Source of the DNA: Roseitalea porphyridii
GTDB lineage: Bacteria > Pseudomonadota > Alphaproteobacteria > Rhizobiales > Rhizobiaceae
Length of the DNA: 64,000 nt
Direction: 5' to 3'
NCBI RefSeq assembly: GCF_004331955.1
Contig: NZ_CP036532.1
Location: forward strand, 434,001 to 498,000
Each line of letters starts with the position of its first letter. The first letter of the stretch is position 1. Shown piece after piece: positions 62,166-64,000 of the stretch. Position numbers and translations under genes: made by a program. The notes beneath the pieces are model-generated. The model was given only the letters and a program-made list of their open reading frames with translations, was not told the DNA's origin and searched no databases.

Positions 62166-63218
62166 ATGAGCAACTTCGGCGATCTGGAAATCTTCGCCCG
62201 CGTGGTGGCGGCAGGCAGCATGTCGGCCGCCGGCCGCGAACTTGGCCTGTCGCCGGCCGTGGTCTCCAAACGCCTGCGCCGGCTCGAAGACCGGCTCGGC
62301 ACCCGCCTTCTTCAACGCACAACCCGGCAGATCGCGCTCACCGAAGCCGGACAGGGCTTCTACGAACGCGTGGTTGCGATCCTCGCCGGTGTCGAGGAGG
62401 CGGAGGCCTTCGTCTCGCGCCGGTCCGCGATGGCGCGCGGCACGCTGAAGGTGAGCGCGCCGACCTCGTTCGGGCGGATGCACATCGCGCCGCATCTGAT
62501 CCCGTTCATGAAGGCCAATCCCGACCTTTCGGTGAACATGCTGCTGTCGGACGATCTGGTCGACATCGTCGGCGATGGCTTCGACGTGGCGATCCGGATC
62601 GCCGAACTGGCCGATTCGAGCCTTGTCGCCCGCAAGCTTGCGCCCGTGCGCCGGGTGCTGTGCGCAACGCCGGACTATCTGGAGGAGAACGGCACGCCCG
62701 AGACGCTGGCCGAGCTCGCCGAGCACAATTGCCTGACGCACCAGACCTCCGACACCTGGCGCCTCGAGGGCCCCGACGGCCCGGTCACCGTGCGCCCGCA
62801 CGGCAACCTGTCGACCAACTCTTCCGAAGTGATCCGCGAGGCGGTCCTCGCCGGGCTCGGCATCGCCCTTCGTTCGACCTGGGACATCGGCAAGGAACTG
62901 TCGGCGGGCAAGCTCGTCCAGGTGCTGCCGGACCATCACGGCTCGACCAACACCGCGATCTACGCGATCTATCCGTCGCGCCAGTTCCTGCCGGTCAAGG
63001 TGCGCTTGTTCATCGACTATTTCGCCGAGCTGTTCGGCTCCGAACCCTATTGGGAGCGCGGCGTGCCGGCGACGGTGCCGGACATCAGGCCTCAGCCGGA
63101 CGGCGCGGACGGCACCGAAGCGGGCGGCTCGGGCGGTCGCACCGCGACCGGTCCCGTGCGCGGCGGCTACCGCGCCAACGGCCAAGGCCGCGACGAGACG
63201 GCCCCCGCCGGCGAATAG
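62166..63218 (+). CDS. LysR-family transcriptional regulator
   Basis: A 350-residue LTTR. The N-terminal HTH is FGDLEIFARVVAAGSMSAAG, LSPAVVSKRLRRLEDRLGTR. The inducer-binding domain follows (RGTLKVSAPTSFGRMHIAPH, then CLTHQTSDTWRLEG). A 45-residue Gly-rich tail at the C-terminus exceeds the usual family length (~300). Divergent from glcDEF, which makes glycolate-operon control plausible. ATG 62166 is preferred because it gives the family start MSNFGDLEIFARV. Confidence 0.93.
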   Translation: MSNFGDLEIFARVVAAGSMSAAGRELGLSPAVVSKRLRRLEDRLGTRLLQRTTRQIALTEAGQGFYERVVAILAGVEEAEAFVSRRSAMARGTLKVSAPTSFGRMHIAPHLIPFMKANPDLSVNMLLSDDLVDIVGDGFDVAIRIAELADSSLVARKLAPVRRVLCATPDYLEENGTPETLAELAEHNCLTHQTSDTWRLEGPDGPVTVRPHGNLSTNSSEVIREAVLAGLGIALRSTWDIGKELSAGKLVQVLPDHHGSTNTAIYAIYPSRQFLPVKVRLFIDYFAELFGSEPYWERGVPATVPDIRPQPDGADGTEAGGSGGRTATGPVRGGYRANGQGRDETAPAGE

Positions 63219-63237
63219 CGGCGAGTGGAAAGCCCGT

Positions 63238-63627
63238 TCAGGCGAGCATGGCGCACAGCAAGGCTTCGGTGCGGCTGACGACGATGCCGTCGACGATCAT
63301 GTGATCGCCATCGGCGAAGTCGCGACTGCACTGTTCGGCGACCAGCCGCCTGCGCGTCGTCTCGCAATCCGTGCGGTGCGCCTGGGCCAACAGTGCCTTG
63401 CTGCCGAGCTCATCGGCAATGCGCCGCGCGCAGCGATATTCGGGGGCCTCGCGGACCACGGCGCGACCGAATATGCGAAGGGTCTGTTGGTCCGCGCCGG
63501 CGAAGAAGGCCGGTGTGTTGCGCGGCACCGCGCGGCACGCCAGAAGGCCGCCGCCATAGGCCGCGACCGGTACGGCCATCAGCGCGCCGGACAGGAGCAG
63601 AAGCGATCGTCGTGTCATCTTCGGCAT
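63238..63627 (-). CDS. Small exported protein linked to GMC oxidoreductase
   Basis: A 129-residue protein with an N-terminal TRRSLLLLSGALMAVPVAA segment that resembles a Tat or Sec signal, and a mature part with several cysteines and the end GDHMIVDGIVVSRTEALLCA. Such small proteins accompany membrane GMC dehydrogenases as a third subunit. ATG 63627 has GAGG 5 nt upstream; a TTG at 63636 that overlaps the upstream gene stop is also possible. Confidence 0.7.
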   Translation of the reverse strand: MPKMTRRSLLLLSGALMAVPVAAYGGGLLACRAVPRNTPAFFAGADQQTLRIFGRAVVREAPEYRCARRIADELGSKALLAQAHRTDCETTRRRLVAEQCSRDFADGDHMIVDGIVVSRTEALLCAMLA

Positions 63628-63632
63628 TGTCC

Positions 63633-64000
63633 TCAAAGGGCCAGCGTTTCGGCGAGATGGTCGGCCATGCGGATCGCCAGCGCCACGATGGTCAGTGTGG
63701 GGTTGGCTGCGCCGCCGGTAGGAAATACGGAACTGCCGGCGATGTACAGATTGGGTACGGTGTGCATCCGGCCGTCGCCGTCGACCACGCCGCGACGGGG
63801 ATCGGTGTGCATGCGCGTCGTCCCCATATGATGATAGGCCGTGTAAATGCCGCTCAGATCGCCGTCTTCAGGCAAGCCGATCCGCAACCGGCCGAGGCCG
63901 GCTTCGCCGAATGCGCGGCCGATGATCTCGTGGGTGCGTCGCAGGCTTTCCAGATCGGCGGGCAGAATGCGCCAGTCGAGCGTCGTGCGGCGCAGACCGA
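63633..64000 (-). CDS. GMC family oxidoreductase, C-terminal part
   Basis: The last ~122 residues of a glucose-methanol-choline oxidoreductase; the N-terminus with the FAD Rossmann fold lies beyond the window. The visible C-terminal signature is complete: YHHMGTTRM, GVVDGDGRMHTVPNLYIAGS, VFPTGGAANPTLTIVALAIR. The active-site His and the conserved NPT segment are present. It is followed within a few bases by the small exported protein and so is probably the catalytic subunit of a membrane-bound alcohol or sugar dehydrogenase. Confidence 0.9.
   Translation of the reverse strand, partial: GLRRTTLDWRILPADLESLRRTHEIIGRAFGEAGLGRLRIGLPEDGDLSGIYTAYHHMGTTRMHTDPRRGVVDGDGRMHTVPNLYIAGSSVFPTGGAANPTLTIVALAIRMADHLAETLAL

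Overview
This is a gene-dense, GC-rich (roughly two-thirds G+C) chromosomal window from an alphaproteobacterium, most likely of the order Hyphomicrobiales (Rhizobiales). The pointers are a BA14K-family protein, DUF2093 and DUF4170 proteins, a TIGR01459 HAD hydrolase, an LktA-type filamentous adhesin, a HisG(short)/HisZ pair, a MutL with the endonuclease motif, a CtrA-type TTAA-N7-TTAAC site and rhizobial-style palindromic mosaic repeats (RIME/REPIN-like). The genus cannot be fixed from sequence reading alone. No rRNA, tRNA, prophage, transposase or CRISPR array was seen.

Layout. 1-5.2 kb: C-terminally truncated filamentous adhesin (minus strand) and a divergent LuxR-type regulator. 5.2-10.8 kb: SelO adenylyltransferase, then a tightly coupled thiolase / acyl-CoA ligase / PCC-domain operon, and a TIGR01244 sulfurtransferase-like protein. 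11-19.5 kb: diguanylate cyclase, mutL, the lipid A/LPS pair kdtA-lpxK, and an inositol-phosphatase/pmbA pair. 19.7-23.4 kb: CPA2 antiporter, VOC protein and MATE exporter with 4-bp overlaps. 23.4-27.4 kb: RNA-modification genes (rluB, rsmD, tadA), a patatin lipase and a lipoprotein. 27.5-33.4 kb: ileS, two SDRs and ribF. 33.6-38.4 kb: threonine catabolism (kbl-tdh), a DUF998 membrane protein and a SulP transporter. 38.5-41.1 kb: groES-groEL with a sigma70 promoter and an extended CIRCE operator, followed by a tandem array of its own terminator. 41.2-44.5 kb: three Tad-type pilus-associated proteins. 44.5-48.6 kb: HAD hydrolase, universal stress protein, GST, fumC, DUF427. 48.8-52.9 kb: hisG-hisZ, a DUF559 endonuclease-like gene bracketed by palindromic mosaic elements, and hisS. 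53-57.3 kb: BA14K protein, DUF1801, tag, L,D-transpeptidase and two outer-membrane barrels. 57.3-62 kb: glycolate oxidase glcDEF with a divergent LysR regulator. 63.2-64 kb: a small exported protein and the C-terminus of a GMC oxidoreductase.

Most of the window is housekeeping. The parts that stand out are: (i) the DUF559 gene at 50841-51206, framed by two directly repeated ~155-bp bipartite palindromic elements; (ii) a different palindromic mosaic inserted in frame into ileS, adding about 60 codons; (iii) a four-copy ~139-bp tandem array of the groEL 3' end plus terminator; (iv) a threonine dehydrogenase lacking all four structural-zinc cysteines; and (v) a low-GC mosaic patch inside hisS. 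Several regulatory signals (CIRCE, a LysR box, a CtrA site, a leaderless mutL promoter) can be read directly.
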